A DNA stretch of 64,000 bases from Nymphalis io (Eukaryota > Arthropoda > Insecta > Lepidoptera > Nymphalidae), in the NCBI RefSeq assembly GCF_905147045.1, contig NC_065918.1, positions 8,618,001 to 8,682,000 of the forward strand, given 5' to 3'. Positions 11,622 through 24,442 of this stretch are shown here, one piece after another; positions within the stretch are counted from its first letter, which is position 1; every line of letters begins with the position of its first letter. The notes below the pieces were generated by a model. The model was given only the letters and a program-made list of their open reading frames with translations, searched no databases and was not told where the DNA came from. A program made the translations under genes and the position numbers.

Positions 11622-13216
11622 ATGCCGTGCTTAAAAATTATGACTAATATTCTCAAATCAAATATCCCAAAGGATTTTTTAGTTAAAATACTACCAGTTC
11701 TTGCTGAAGGAGTCAGAAAATCCCCTGACGTAAGTCTCCAAAATGTCTTTAATAATTATTATTTATTCAATATTTTCTGTCCTATACAATTTAAATTAAT
11801 TTTATTATGAAACATTGTATAAACCAATTTTATAAAATAGGAACCAAGATGGCCCCTTGATTAGAATTCATGAATCTTAACCGAATTATAACGTGAGTTA
11901 TATACGTGTTCAATTTCTGTTTAAAAAACTTCATTTCGTGGTAAATAAAAACCTCGTCGAATGAAATTTATAATCATATGCATAAACCTACTTTAAAGCA
12001 GCTAGATGCATTGAGTGAAGCTCACCTAGTCTCACACAAGAGTTTAGGGCTAAAGTTAGAAAACCAAAGAATACGTCACATATTTTCAAGCGACAGTCTG
12101 ATATTACTTGTATTTGCTTATTTATATTCAGGAAAATATAAAATATTATCATTTAATTCATTACCATGCTCTATAAAAAAACTATCGAACAATATAATCA
12201 TTCAACTGATCATAATCATAATGTAAACACTATTATAAATATATATATATAATCTTTAGCATAATATATAATTTCAGCTTACTCAATTGTATTTACTTAT
12301 TTCACAGAAGTTTCTTTGCGTTATAGAAGGTGACTGTCAATTGACAATAAATGGCAATTCAACTCTTCCTGGTGTCATAGCAACTCTGGAATCAATTGGG
12401 AATTTAGGACCAGAAGACAATAAACGAATCGTAAAACTTTTAACTGCATTTATGGAAAAAGAACTCGGTGTTCCTCCTAACAGGTAAGCCATTCTCTATT
12501 ATAACCTACATTTATGTTAACAAAGAAACACACGCACTACTTATGATGCAACGCAATCTATCTTTCATTTCCTTAAAAATAGAAACATTTCGAAATTCAA
12601 AACACAAAATTATTAAAGTAAGGGATATTCTAAGGTTTACATTTATTGAAAAATAAACACTTTACTACTTAAAAATAGTTGCTGCGGTCCGAAAATTTTA
12701 AACGAGTATAATAGCTTCGGGATAAGTCTACTTCCATGCAGCCAATTAAGTCTCTTATTATTTATTCATAATAAATCTTATTTAAACAGGACTCGTATGG
12801 AACTTTTATACTCATCAATAATTTTATTATTTTCATGTTCGGTACTTGGAGAATTTACCGAAAATCTGCGAGCAAATAATTACATAACTAGATATTTATT
12901 AATATTTTTTATAAATATATTATTTTTTTAATTACGATCTTTTAATAAGGTATAAATTCGAATGAATTTAATTAAAAAATAACACCGTTAGCACGGATTA
13001 GTATAAAAAAAAATTAATTAAATTATTTTCATGTTTTGTAATAACTTGAACGGGGTAATTTTTATATTGATATTCAAATGTTTAACAACATTTTCAAATT
13101 GGAGTACTATTTAATTATGTCTCGTTTTCAGATTCTTCTTAACGTTCTACGATCTAACTACTTATAATGTCGCAAAAGGAGGTGTAACAATTGAAACTTT
13201 ATTGGAGCAAATATAA
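11622..13216 (+). CDS. MIF: Macrophage migration inhibitory factor (MIF) homologue
   Basis: Three exons, 11622-11729, 12308-12483 and 13132-13216, join without frame change to 122 codons; all introns have GT/AG ends. MIF proteins are small trimeric tautomerases that act as secreted cytokine-like factors in animals. The product starts MPCLKIMTNI, keeping the N-terminal proline that is the catalytic base, and keeps Lys33 in the VRKSPD segment. The central LTINGNSTLPGVIATLESIG corresponds to the MIF core around SIG, and the C-terminal FYDLTTYNVAKGG matches the YYDMNAANVGW region. The CXXC motif of vertebrate MIF is replaced by GVIA, so thiol-oxidoreductase activity is not expected. No signal peptide, as in other MIFs, which leave cells by a non-classical route. 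A polyadenylation signal AATAAA lies at 13246-13251, 30 bases past the stop codon. MIF is absent from Drosophila, so this is informative for insect immunity. Confidence 0.9.
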
Positions 13217-13245
13217 AACATCTACAACACATTTTGAGTCGCGTA

Positions 13246-13251
13246 AATAAA
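13246..13251 (+). terminator. Polyadenylation signal of the MIF gene
   Basis: Canonical AATAAA 30 bases after the stop codon of the last MIF exon. Confidence 0.6.
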
Positions 13252-14097
13252 ATTTATTAAAACATATCAATCAAATTTAAACATAATTTCATTTTAGAAA
13301 TATTCTACTCCTGCAAAAGACCTATAAGCAATAACACAAAACTGCGTAGACAGAAATACAATCATTTATTTTATTTGCACAATTAAACTTGTTCAATACA
13401 AAATTATCAAGCGAGAAAAGTTGTATTAACTGCTTTATTTAAAATCATTAACGCAACCAATTTTAAGGCTAAAAGATATTTTATTATATTCATAGAAAGC
13501 ATATGATTTCCGTCTTAATAAAGTTTACGCAACAGTAAGGGTTATCATCGTGGCCTATAACCTTTCCACACGATCAAGGAAACATAAAGAGTAAATCTAA
13601 AGGTAGTTTCCGAGTTCAACAATAGTATAAAAACATTGTACTACACGAAATTTCATAAGTAATTTTATGTTTTTATATAAGCTGCGGCATAAAAATACGA
13701 CTATTTTATGTGAGTTAAGTACTCAAATAAGTACTATCCCATAAGAAAGAGGATAAGAAGAGGTTATCTAATAAGCAATTGCTATCTAATTTTTTTTAAA
13801 ACGGTAAGTATCGTCGAAGAGTATTTATTATTTCTACATATATTACAAAAAGAAACAAAATAAAATTGTCCGTAATAAATTCGCAAAAAATAGTTTCGTA
13901 CGAATATCTGATCATGAAAAGGGTACAGTTTGTAAATTAAAATGCGTAATGTTTATGTACGTAACATGTACTTATTTATAAAGATTTTATATTAACAAAT
14001 TAAAACAATCTCTTTAAATTTAAATTAAACAAAAATTATTGTATTATAATTCATGTCATTTTGAGTTTGTTAATAATCGAATCAACTTTACCTAAAT
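13252..14097. other. Intergenic between convergent MIF and Pde11
   Basis: Holds the 3' flanks (probably 3' UTRs) of the two convergent genes. Nothing else recognised. Confidence 0.5.
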
Positions 14098-17000
14098 TTA
14101 AATTTTATTTTTCTCGTCTTTATCATCATCATCATCATCATTAGATTCGAATCTAATGATTTTAAGTGACCTTTTTTGTTTTGTAACCACTCCTTCATCA
14201 TCAACCCAATTACCTTCAATATCTTGCCAAATACTAACAGTTTTTGCTTCAGCTTTATCTGTTAGAACTTGATCATCCTCCCATGATACCGAGTCAGATT
14301 TAATACACTTCCATCCTGCTCTCATTTCACCGCTAATTTCCTGAATATGTTTTTCGTCGTCATCGTCCTGAATTTCTTGTATATCGTGTCCAATGTTAGA
14401 TAATTCCTTATCATCTTTAACTTGCATATCTGCTTCTTCTAATAAATCTTCACACTCATCTTCATCAAAGTCTGATTCAGTTACAAAGTCTAAAGTATCG
14501 TCCTCTTTTGAAGATTCCACTTTTTCTTTAACGATAACCTTTGATTTCCAATTACTAAGATTTCTCAAGGACATAATGTACATAGGTTTAGTTTTTGGGA
14601 GAATTTTGTATAGCATATTGTAGCACGGTACACATATTTGACTTAAAAAGCCAACCTAAAAACAAAATATATTTATCAGTTTTTGAAGACATTATATGAA
14701 ATGAAATGAACTAAAAGTCATATAACAACAGGCTTATTATTTAAATCACCTGACTTGATGGTTGTTCTTCTGGCTTGTTCCTATCCATCATTGGTATTGG
14801 AGTTTTTCCAGCAGCCCTTTCTTTATCACCCTGGTCATAGAACTCTTCAAAAATAACCTTAACTGTTTTAATTTGTATATCCCAAGGTTTAGTAGAAGCC
14901 GACAAATCTGCTGCAGTCATTGAAATCGCCATGGCTAAATCTCTGAATTAAGTTACAAATTATAATCAAATAAGTTAATTTTGGCACGGGATAATATACG
15001 GGATAATATATATATATATATATATATTTTTTTTTTTCTACTTTCGGGTTCTTCTATTTTTTACTTTACGCTTAATTTAATCATGTAATTGACGAATTAA
15101 CCTTATTATAAGTGCTTGCTCAGATAAAGTATATTTAGATTTATGATTGAATGTTTTTTTCAATCAATCAATCAACAGCCAATAATAATATAGGAATATA
15201 CGGGATAATATATATATATATATATTTTTTTTTTTTCTACTTTCGGGTTCTTCTATTTTTTACTTTACGCTTAATTTAATCATGTAATTGACGAATTAAC
15301 CTTATTATAAGTGCCTGCTCAGATAAAGTATATTTAGATTTATGATTGAATGTTTTTTTCAATCAATCAATCAACAGCCAATCATTGTCGCCAAAGCTCC
15401 CTGTCCTCCGCCTTCCGCATCCAGTTGGTGACTTTGAATTTGTGGACTAGTCCCGCAGTTAGTGTCCACGTTTCGGCACCGTATGTCATGGCAGGTAAGA
15501 CGCATTGGTTGAAGACTTTCGTCTTCAAACATTGCAGTATAGACGACTTGAGGACTTGACGAAGGTTGCCAAATGCTGCCCATCCCAAGCGAATTCTTCG
15601 ATCGGCTTCCTTCTCGAAGTTGTTCCTACCGACTTGTATTATCTGTCCTAGGTAGGTATATTCACTAACAACTTCAAGAGGTTTCCCCTCGACGTATATC
15701 GGTCCTGGCACGACATGCCTATTGAACATGACCTTGGTCTTGTCCAAGTTCATACCGAGACCGACACGCCGGGAAGACTCGCCTAGGCTACGCAGCATTT
15801 CGGTGAGTTGTTCCAGCGACTCTGCTATGATGACGACATCATCGGCAAATCGAAGGTGTGAGACGTACTCGCCGTTTACATTGACTCCATACCCAGCGTC
15901 TTGAAAACGTCTTCCAACGCGTTGGTGAACAGTTTTGGGGATATTAGATCCCCCTGTCTCATCCCTCTGCGCAGTTGGATCGTCTTCGTCTTACAATCCT
16001 GGATGTGGACAGTCATTGTAGCGGCGTTGAACAGACATCTCAGTACCTCGATATATCTCCAGTCGATATGACATCTCTGCAATGAGTCGAGCACTGCCCA
16101 GGTTTCGATGGAGTCGAAGGCTTTCTCGTAGTTCACAAATGCCAAACACAGCGGCTGATTGTACTCTTCGGTCTTCTGCACAATCTGCCGAACAGTATGG
16201 ATGTGGTCCACGGTGCTGTAGCCTGATCGAAAGCTGGTTTGCTCAAGGGGCTGGAACTCGTCAAGTCGTCTGGCGAGACGGTTCGTGACGACTCTTGAGA
16301 ACAGCTTATACACGTGACTCAGGAGGGAGATTGGTCTGTAGTTTTTCAAGAGGGTTTTATCACCTTTCTTGAAAAACAGTACCACCTCACTCCCGCTCCA
16401 CATTTCTGGGGTCCTGCCATGTCGGATGACGGAATTAAAGAGGCTTGCTAGCTCTTTCAGGACCGGAGTCCCACCTGCCTTAAGCAACTCTGTTGTGATT
16501 CCGTCACATCCCGAAGCTTTGTTTTTTTTTTAAGCTGTTCTAGAGCCACCCTAATCTCGCCTTGGTCAGCGACCGGGAGCCCCTTGGAATAATGGCGCGT
16601 AAGAGGGGCGCGCTGGTCATCAATACTGATTCCCACGGGTTTATCCGATCTTGAAGAGAACAACTGCCCATAAAACCTCTCTACTTCTCCGACAATCTCA
16701 GGCCTAGAGGTAACGACCCCACCATTTTCAGTTTGAAGTTTTGTCAGAAGCGGCCTCCCAAACTTGCGAGCGAACACTTTCGATCCCCGATTTTGCTCAA
16801 TCGCAGCCTTGATGGCACGGGTATTGGAGCATCGGAGATCGCGTCACGTCAGCGTTTTTATTGTCCGTTTAAAGCCTTATCTGACAAAAACGATGGTAGT
16901 TCTCGTCGTTTTCTTATGAGCTCGAGTGTCTCAGCAGAGAGTTTTGGTGCGTTGTTTCTTTTCTGTGGCGGAAAACACTTGCGGGGTGTGTTTTACAGTA

Positions 17001-20000
17001 TTTTGACCAGCACGTCAGTTTTCTCATCAATGCTGCTTACGGTTTCCAACGCGGTGAATTGATTTTGAAGTTCCATTTGGAACTTTTCGGTGCCTTGAGC
17101 AGCTTGGAGCATGGTAGGTCGGAGAAGAGACCTCATCATTCTCGATCTTTCGGCTTTGAAGTCGATATTTAGAGTGCCTCGAACCAAGCGGTGATCACTT
17201 CCCGTATTAAACCTGTTGATCACTGAAACATCTCTAAATATGTGCCTTTTATTCGAAATGATATATGTAGTCTATCTCGTTCCTTGTCACGTTATCGGGG
17301 CTTCGCCAGGTCCACCTCCTCTGAGGCGTCTTTTGAAAGAAAGAATTCATCAAAAAGAGCTTCTGCGCTTCGAGAAAGTTTACCAGCATTTGCCCCCTGT
17401 GGTTTCTGCAGCCCAAGCCGTAAGGTCCAACTTTCGATTCACCGCTATCTTGTACTCCCACTTTATCATTAAAGTCTCCCATAACAACATTGTAGTGGGC
17501 CTTTAAGGTGTCGTTGAGGGCCTTTTCGATGTCCTCGTACATCGCTTCGACCACATCATCAGAGTATGCCGAAGTTGGCGCATATACCTTTACGACCTTC
17601 AGGGAGTACCTGTCGGAAAGTTTTAGGACAAGGTACGCTACCCGGTTCGACACACTACTGATTTCCACAATGCTGCTAATGAGATCCTTTTTGACTAGAG
17701 AACTGACACCACCCTGGGAGAGGTTATCACCTCCGCGGAAGTAGAGTAAGTTACCGGACTCTAGAGTTATCGTGTCCTCCCCCTGTCTTCGGACTTCTGC
17801 CATTGAGGAGGGTTTGCCCATACTCGCCGCACTGGGCAGGCGTTTTGGCGAGCGCAGTAGGGGGGGTAAGATGTTTATGGGGGGGACGCTGCTGCTCTTC
17901 CTCCCTTTTCCTCGTCCCTCAGTCGCCTCTTACGACACCCACGGGATGAGATTGGGGGAGCCACTCACACACGGCAACGTTTTTTTAATTTGAATTAACT
18001 AAGATGATTAATATTAACACCAATTAAATTACCTACTAAGAAACAATTTATAATTAGATTACACCTACCTGTGACCAGGAACTGCCCAATTAAACTTTGA
18101 GTGCTTAGGGCTCGGTCCAATAATTTCTTTTAGTTTTGCTAAATTGGGAAAGAACGCTGCAAGGTCTGTAGCTAATATACAGTGCCTTATGTAGCGTAAA
18201 ATATCCTTGTATTCGTCACTGGATAAATGTGAAAAGATATTGTGTCCATCCTAATGAAATGATAAATATATATTCAACTACGCAACTTAGAGTAAATCTT
18301 AAAATTATTATTTATATTCCAAGTTATTTTTTGAATTCTACTAATATTTAATTACCTGCTGCAAAATAGTTACAGTAATATTGAAATGATGATGTTCCAA
18401 AGGTGACGTGGTGTACATGGCTGCCAAAGGGGAGGCCGTCTCATTCATGTACTTGTTTGTATAACCCCTATGATCCAGATCATGACAAAGACAAGCTACA
18501 AACAATGCTAAGCGCTAAAATAAAGAAAAAGATTTATTTTCTGTCAAATTGTTGAACAATATAAATAAATAACATTAAATTTACCATTTTATAATCAAAA
18601 CGCTTTCGGTTATCACTTTTTAAAATTACGTACATAGCATGAGCGACTGACCAGCCATGGTCAAAATTGTGATATGGAACTGTTCTATAGTTTTTTTTAA
18701 CTGTTAATATAAATCTAGTTATAGTTTCAAAATCGAATTTAGAGAGTTCGAAGAGGTCATCGAACATCGTTATGACAGCCTTACATTTTTGAAAATCATC
18801 TAATTGATATGGGTCTAAATAGAAGTCGTATATATTGGCCACTATCTGTTTATTATCGGAGAGAATCTCTTGGACTTCATGTTCTCTACATGTATTATGA
18901 TAACTCAGAACTTCTAAGGCCACTCTATATTTTTGTTCTTTCCTCATTATTTTGTCATAAAGTCTAGCATGATGGAGAGCTAGTCCAAAAAATGTAGAAA
19001 ATATTTCAAATGCGACTTCGTCTTCGTGGTCAAAGTTGTCATTATTGCGCTTATTGACCATCTGCACCACACCTATTACCTTTCCTTGAACTTTAACAGG
19101 CATACATAAAATGCTTATTGTTTTGTAACCAGTCGCTTCGTCCACCTCTCTGAAATTATTTTAAAATGAAAATATTTTCCTACTACATTAATTTAATAAA
19201 ATATTTTTGCTAATAAACTGACCTGTTAAACCTGTAGTCGGAATATGCGTCTGGTATATTCATAGTTTCTCCAGACAATGCTACATGGCCAGCAATACCA
19301 CGATTGATTGGCATTCGTATCTCTTTTTTTTCCATATCCCTACCTTGACCGGGTTCAAATTTTAAATCAAAAACGGTTGACACTAATTCAAAGTTACTAT
19401 AATCCACTAGAAACAGAGATGCTCTGTCTGCATTTACAAGTCTCTGGGCAAATTCCAATATTCTTTTAATTAATTGATCAAGTGACACCATTTCTTCAAA
19501 TATTGCTCTATAAAAACACAATATGTCTTTTCAAAGGTAAAGGTGAAACTTTAGTGGGTAATAGATTTACTCATAGTTATTGGCCTTCACAACCATATCA
19601 TTTTTTTAATTTATTCAAATGAGACTGTTACTTTATACAAGGATTAATTTCATTTGGTAATGTCTTTTTTTAGACAGAACTAAAATTTTTTTATAGCCAC
19701 TCTTTACTAATGCAATCCGAACAAGTAGTTCATAAATAATTATTAAGATTAAACTGTAAAATAAATCAAGTACTACAGCATTACTATACTTACTTAACAA
19801 CATCTAATAAAAAATCTGACATATTGCGTTCTCTTTTCTTGTCCAAGTATAAGTTACAGTAATGTAAAATTAAACTTCCCCAAACAACAAAGTCGGAACT
19901 AATTTTTTCATCTTTATCTTCAAATTTATCCTTAAGTCGCCACATTTCTATAACATATGCTGTTTTCCCATTGGCTGTCAGAATTGGCTGGTACAGAACA

Positions 20001-23000
20001 TGATTAGCTTCATTCTATACAATTAATTAACACAAAATTAGAATTATAGTAAAGGTAAGAAAATTATAACAAGGTATGATTAGTTTCGGTAAAATAAAAA
20101 TTACCTCATTTTTTATGTCGAAGGTGTGAAGCAAAGAATTTGATATTTTTGGAAATGAAAAATCATCTTTTTTTGACAAAACTAAACAAGCTCCGTTTTT
20201 CGCCACTTTTAGTACATTTTCAATCTGATCGGTCTTTGCTATAGCCAATCGCGTCGACGTAAGAAGATCCTAAAAATATCAAAGGTGTTGTTGTTGTTGT
20301 TGAAATGCTTAGACTTTATAAGCTTTAACTTTGCTATTTATGATTCGTTTACAAGTAAAATCGAACCTTTTTTAACATTTTATTTTTAGTAGTTTCTCGA
20401 ATAATATTTTCTCTAATATTTAAAATGTCGATAATTTAAATAATAGATAGGCTAGCACTGACGATGACTACTATGATTATTATCATTATTACAATTAGAA
20501 TGACATTATACTCACTGAGGTAGAATCAAATTCAAAATACTGAACGAATGTAGGATGATCGGGGTATAGTTTATATACTCTATACGCGTCCACGCAAACA
20601 GAAAAACTCATAAAACGCGCAAGCTCTAATGTAATAGAATGCTCATTTGTATCTCCATTTAATTTATTGACCAATTCCTACAATTTAAGATGATGATGAT
20701 CATGTTGTACCTGTATTAGTAAAATATATTTTAATGTTTTTAATTTTATGCACTGTATGCTTACCATGAATATTTCTTTTTTTGTAATTTTTTTTTTATG
20801 ACCATGTCTCAGCAGACATTTATTGCTCAAAAATGGTTTATTTTCCTGTAACGTAGAAACAATTATGAAAGGTATAGATGCATATCATATATATTAACAA
20901 ATAAATATAAATAGAAAATCTCTTACTATATCTCTGGTCATTTTTTTTACTAACCACCGTTCCACCTGATTTATAGGAACGCTGTCAGTGATGTATGCCT
21001 CCAAGAAATCACGGTTTCGGTCAAGATAATCTATTATGTCAACTTCAATGTCCTTAGTAGAATGTTTCGCTGTAAAATAATATACACATTTCATAAGAAA
21101 AACGTAATTTTCAATAATGAAAGAAATTATTATAGTATATTCTATTGTTTTTGTATGCTACTTAGCACAAGTGGCGTGAAGTAGGTGTGTTTAATCAAAA
21201 GTGCCTCTCTACGAATCATTTTCAAGCTATATTTGATCTTGTTAACATTTTATCAACACCAATAAATTTTGACAAAAATATTTTCAAAACAAATAGTTTC
21301 AATACTATTTAAAAAAAGATGTATAATTAATTTGAATCAAGCTTTCAAAGAGCATTATGTTGAAAAATGTATGTATTTAGTATGGATATATTAAACATAC
21401 AAACAGTACTTACCTTACACTAACCACTAAAAATAAAATGTAATTTTCCAAAAATACATTTTATTTTTCATTTTTTAAAAAGATTTGTCTGGCTTTGGCT
21501 GCTTACAGTTTGCTCATGATAGTTTGCGTATTATAAATATTTAAATTACATTAGATTTATATATTTACCTTACAGTAAAGTTTTTTTGTTTGTTCTTTTT
21601 TATAAATTAAACTGTAATGATTCTTTATTACCTAGTCTCTTTGATTTTTTATCCATCTTGATATCGGCACTATTTACAACAGAAACGTTCTTTGCAGACT
21701 TCCCTCTGTGGTAACGCGACCACTGCTTACATTCCAACGTAGCAGACTTTGATGATGTACAAGTTTCTCGTTGACTATCTTAAATATATTTGTTGTTAAA
21801 TTAGTTTCAGTTATATGAAACAAAAAAGATCAATACCTAAAAATGCATATAACTAGCTCATTTCTTCCTCGCTTAGGTCGAGATTGGGATGATGGGAGGG
21901 GAATTATTTCTGGTCTTAACCTGAAGATGATAGGGTCAAAGGACTACTCGCTAAAGGTATGTGCTGTATAACATCACAAGAAGGGAAGCTTTGTAGTGTT
22001 GGATTCAAAACGCAATGAGGAGGTATTTGAATATGAACGTGTACTTAGTTATTAAACAAAACGCTCATGAGAATATAATCTGACAGAGTATGTTTGAGGT
22101 AAGCTTAGCAGAAAGGTTTAAACAAATCCAGAACCACAGGAGGCCTCAAAAGTGCATTGGCAGAAGTATGTAATCTCATACCTCTAACTTAAGCACACCT
22201 GTTTTAGAAAGTTTAAGGATTTAGACAATATAGCCAAAAAGAAGAGCTTATGGTCGATTTTTTTAATAGCATTTCTATTCTTCTACATTGTTAATTGGAA
22301 TAATGTAGTGCATATTTTATGAATATTTGTATATTCGTCTTCATTATTGAAGGCAAATATACAAACATACTAAGAACATAAGCCATATATATATACACAC
22401 ATATATATTTACCATATTAAGTTAAAATATAATAAATCAAACCTACTAAATTCGCTCGGAATAACAATCGGCGGAAGCAAACGTGAAGATCGACTTTCAG
22501 GTGACAATCCTTGCATTAAGGAATGCCGACCACACGCCTGAAACAGAAAAAAAAGTTAACTGCTAAACCTCAGCAAACTATTGCTATGTATAAAAATAAT
22601 TTAAATAAACCTAAAATTATTGCACAAATTACAATGATATATGTTCATAAATGCTAATATTTTTAAATACAAGAACATTACATTCGCGCCTGTTACATCA
22701 ACAAAATGTTATATTCCAAAACCATCTTCCAGACACATCTAGTATAGTTCTATGTATATTGTATTAATAATTTTTTTCAGGTATTAAAAAATTTTTTAGG
22801 TATTAAAAAAGGCTGCACGTTTTTAAATATAGACAGATAAATAATTATGTAAAATACTTCGTTTGAATTATTTATGTGAAGGTGGCGTGTGCTGCATATT
22901 TTACTTGTCGATGTCTTCGTTCGATCGATCTCATTTCAACTTAAATTATTAATGAAGTTCATGGCATTATTAATAATAGTTATGTACTAAGAACAAATAT

Positions 23001-24442
23001 TTATTGAATGGAAAATTTATTGTTTCATTTCATAATCTATTTGAGTGCTGGCCTGAGCAATTATGAATATAGATGCCGTATAGATGATTAACAATCAACT
23101 ATTGTGTGAGTTACATTGTTCGAACATTTTGTTAATTGAAATAACATAGAAAACAATGGATAATAAACGCAAGTTTAATTTGACAGTGATTCTATAATGT
23201 TGCTTCGTAAATAAAAATATTCGTTTTTAGCGTGCATACAGTTTTTGGTATCTGATATCCGCTTCTCATTTGTAGTTAGGTATTCATATTACTGCCTCGT
23301 TGGTGTGTTTGTGTAGGCTAGTGTATACCTAATACACCATTTTGAATCTTGTAAAAGTTTGTTATTATATAAGCGGATGTTATGGCTATCAATTTCCAAG
23401 GGCATGAGAAGGGATAGATTGTGAAATTGAGTGGGAGCGCGCTCCCTCCGAGTGGGCCAGCCTACGAAGCGCCGACGAAAAAAGCGACGAGTACCCTTCC
23501 AACTTACGCAGGTAATGACTGGTCAGGATTGTTTTGGTGCAGCCCGTGAAACCGTCCAGTAAACGCTGGAGTTGTGCCCCACGTGTGAGAAGAACTCACC
23601 CGAATCAGGAACGATACCACTCGACGAAGACGATAAAAGCGTCGTCCTGAGGATTTACCTCAGCATCTCGGATAGCATCGATCTATCGTATGTGCTTATT
23701 AGTAGATCAAGTTCGGGGGTTCATGATCACAATCGCTCCCTCTAAGCCACGAGCAGATCATTTAATGGAAAGGGTTGTGCTCTACTATGCCTAGCGCCGG
23801 CTTGCTTATACTAAATCGTAATCGTAAATATTACAGAAACAAACTCGTACAAGCACCACAAGGTTGTCATATGCTTATTTTCTTTTAATATTTCATCTTG
23901 TGCTCAACGGTGAAGGAAAACAAAGTGAGTAAGCCTGCATGTATTAGATGATCTGACACATACTTATCGATTAAGTCGCATTTGAGTAACATTGTTGAAT
24001 TAACTCAAAACCTCCTTAAGAGAAGAGGCACCGTTGGCCCAGCAGTGGGAGCTTTACTTTTACTTAACTAATGTCACAAAAATGATTCTTGCTAAGCCAA
24101 AATATGGATAATTTTGATTATATTCGCACAATAAAACAGTACTCTAAATTACATGGAATTAAAGCAGGGATTTTTTGAAACATTAAATAGAAAATGTAAT
24201 ATTTATAATATAATTATTTTTATATAAATAAACTCATTTAAAATCTTTTAAAACGCTAGCAACACAGTTATAATAATATAATTATTATTTGCTTTGTTTA
24301 CATATCAATTAAAATACATTATAAAATAAGAAATATTCATTATAATTCGCAAATAAGTAGAAAAAATATTTACCTTATTCCTGCGCGGCTCGTCTTCATT
24401 TAACCGAACGTCGTTTGGTCTCTCCTTACGCTGATCTGACAT
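14098..24442 (-). CDS. Pde11: PDE11-type dual 3',5'-cyclic nucleotide phosphodiesterase
   Basis: Fourteen exons join in frame to 1006 codons: 24442-24374, 22537-22447, 21778-21632, 21069-20927, 20845-20765, 20677-20516, 20269-20105, 20014-19794, 19507-19223, 19149-18585, 18514-18356, 18250-18069, 14942-14750 and 14655-14098; all introns are GT/AG. PDE11 hydrolyses cAMP and cGMP in the cytosol. A Ser/basic-rich N-terminus (1-102) precedes GAF-A (about 178-360) and GAF-B (about 361-515), then the catalytic domain. Visible catalytic residues are the PYHNFDH segment (His about 615 and 619), HDLDHRG at 654-660 and Asp769 in MTAADLSASTKPWDIQ; these bind the two metals or act in catalysis. The invariant glutamine is Gln821, with Phe824 (QVGF). 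After SLRNLSNWK near 850 an acidic tail of about 150 residues ends in a run of aspartates. An RTE-like LINE sits in sense orientation in the intron 14943-18068. The assignment to PDE11 rather than PDE5/6 rests on the insect-like catalytic sequence. The start is the first ATG of the most upstream exon found; other first exons are possible. Confidence 0.93.
14997..15383. repeat. Tandem duplication of about 200 bp spanning the RTE 3' junction
   Basis: Two nearly identical units lie head to tail, about 14997-15184 and 15199-15383. Each runs from acgggataatatatat through ctactttcgggttcttc and gataaagtatatttagattt to tttttttcaatcaatcaatcaacagccaat. The only clear internal substitution seen is gtgcttgctc versus gtgcctgctc, plus TA- and T-run length changes. 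The unit is intron flank plus the last 20 or so bases of the RTE element, so the duplication postdates the insertion. Confidence 0.85.
15352..17985 (-). mobile_element. RTE-like LINE with endonuclease and reverse transcriptase, broken
   Basis: A nearly full-length but defective RTE-like LINE in a Pde11 intron, in the same direction as the gene. From its 5' end: a GC-rich leader (17985-17822), an apurinic-type endonuclease (17821-17249: VKVYAPTSAYSDD, NVVMGDFNDKVG, WRSPDNVTRNEIDYIYH), a linker (17223-16457) and reverse transcriptase (16487-15876: KNYRPISLLSHVYKLFSRVV, AFVNYEKAFDSI, RRGMRQGDLISPKLF). The catalytic FADD is kept near 15845-15860. The last frame (15798-15382) ends at WMRKAEDRELWR. 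Compared with the copy at 6664-7133 it lacks 261 bp in frame (87 residues after HKFKV) and about 32 bp near the 3' end. Several frame breaks separate the domains. The tail is a caatcaatcaatcaa repeat (plus reading). gttttttt occurs at both ends, a possible target duplication. Confidence 0.9.
23390..23815. repeat. GC-rich island in Pde11 intron 1, probable repeat of unknown class
   Basis: About 400 bp markedly richer in G+C than the surrounding intron, with abrupt edges (from gtgggagcgcgctccctccg to gcctagcgccggcttgc). No long frame or known protein motif is visible on either strand. The composition resembles the LINE-derived segments elsewhere in the window, so a fragment of a LINE or other mobile element is the likeliest reading; a regulatory island is the alternative. 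Confidence 0.4.
23830..24060 (+). repeat. Diverged tRNA-headed SINE copy in Pde11 intron 1
   Basis: Blocks in order: atttcatcttgtgctcaacggtgaaggaaaac, agcctgcatgtattagatgatctgacac, and cctccttaagagaagaggcaccgttggcccagcagtggga. They match the reverse complement of the SINE at 61993-62300. Confidence 0.65.

Noticed and set aside
11978..12226. Frame inside MIF intron 1
   Set aside because: Lies wholly in the intron, low complexity at its end, and resembles no family.
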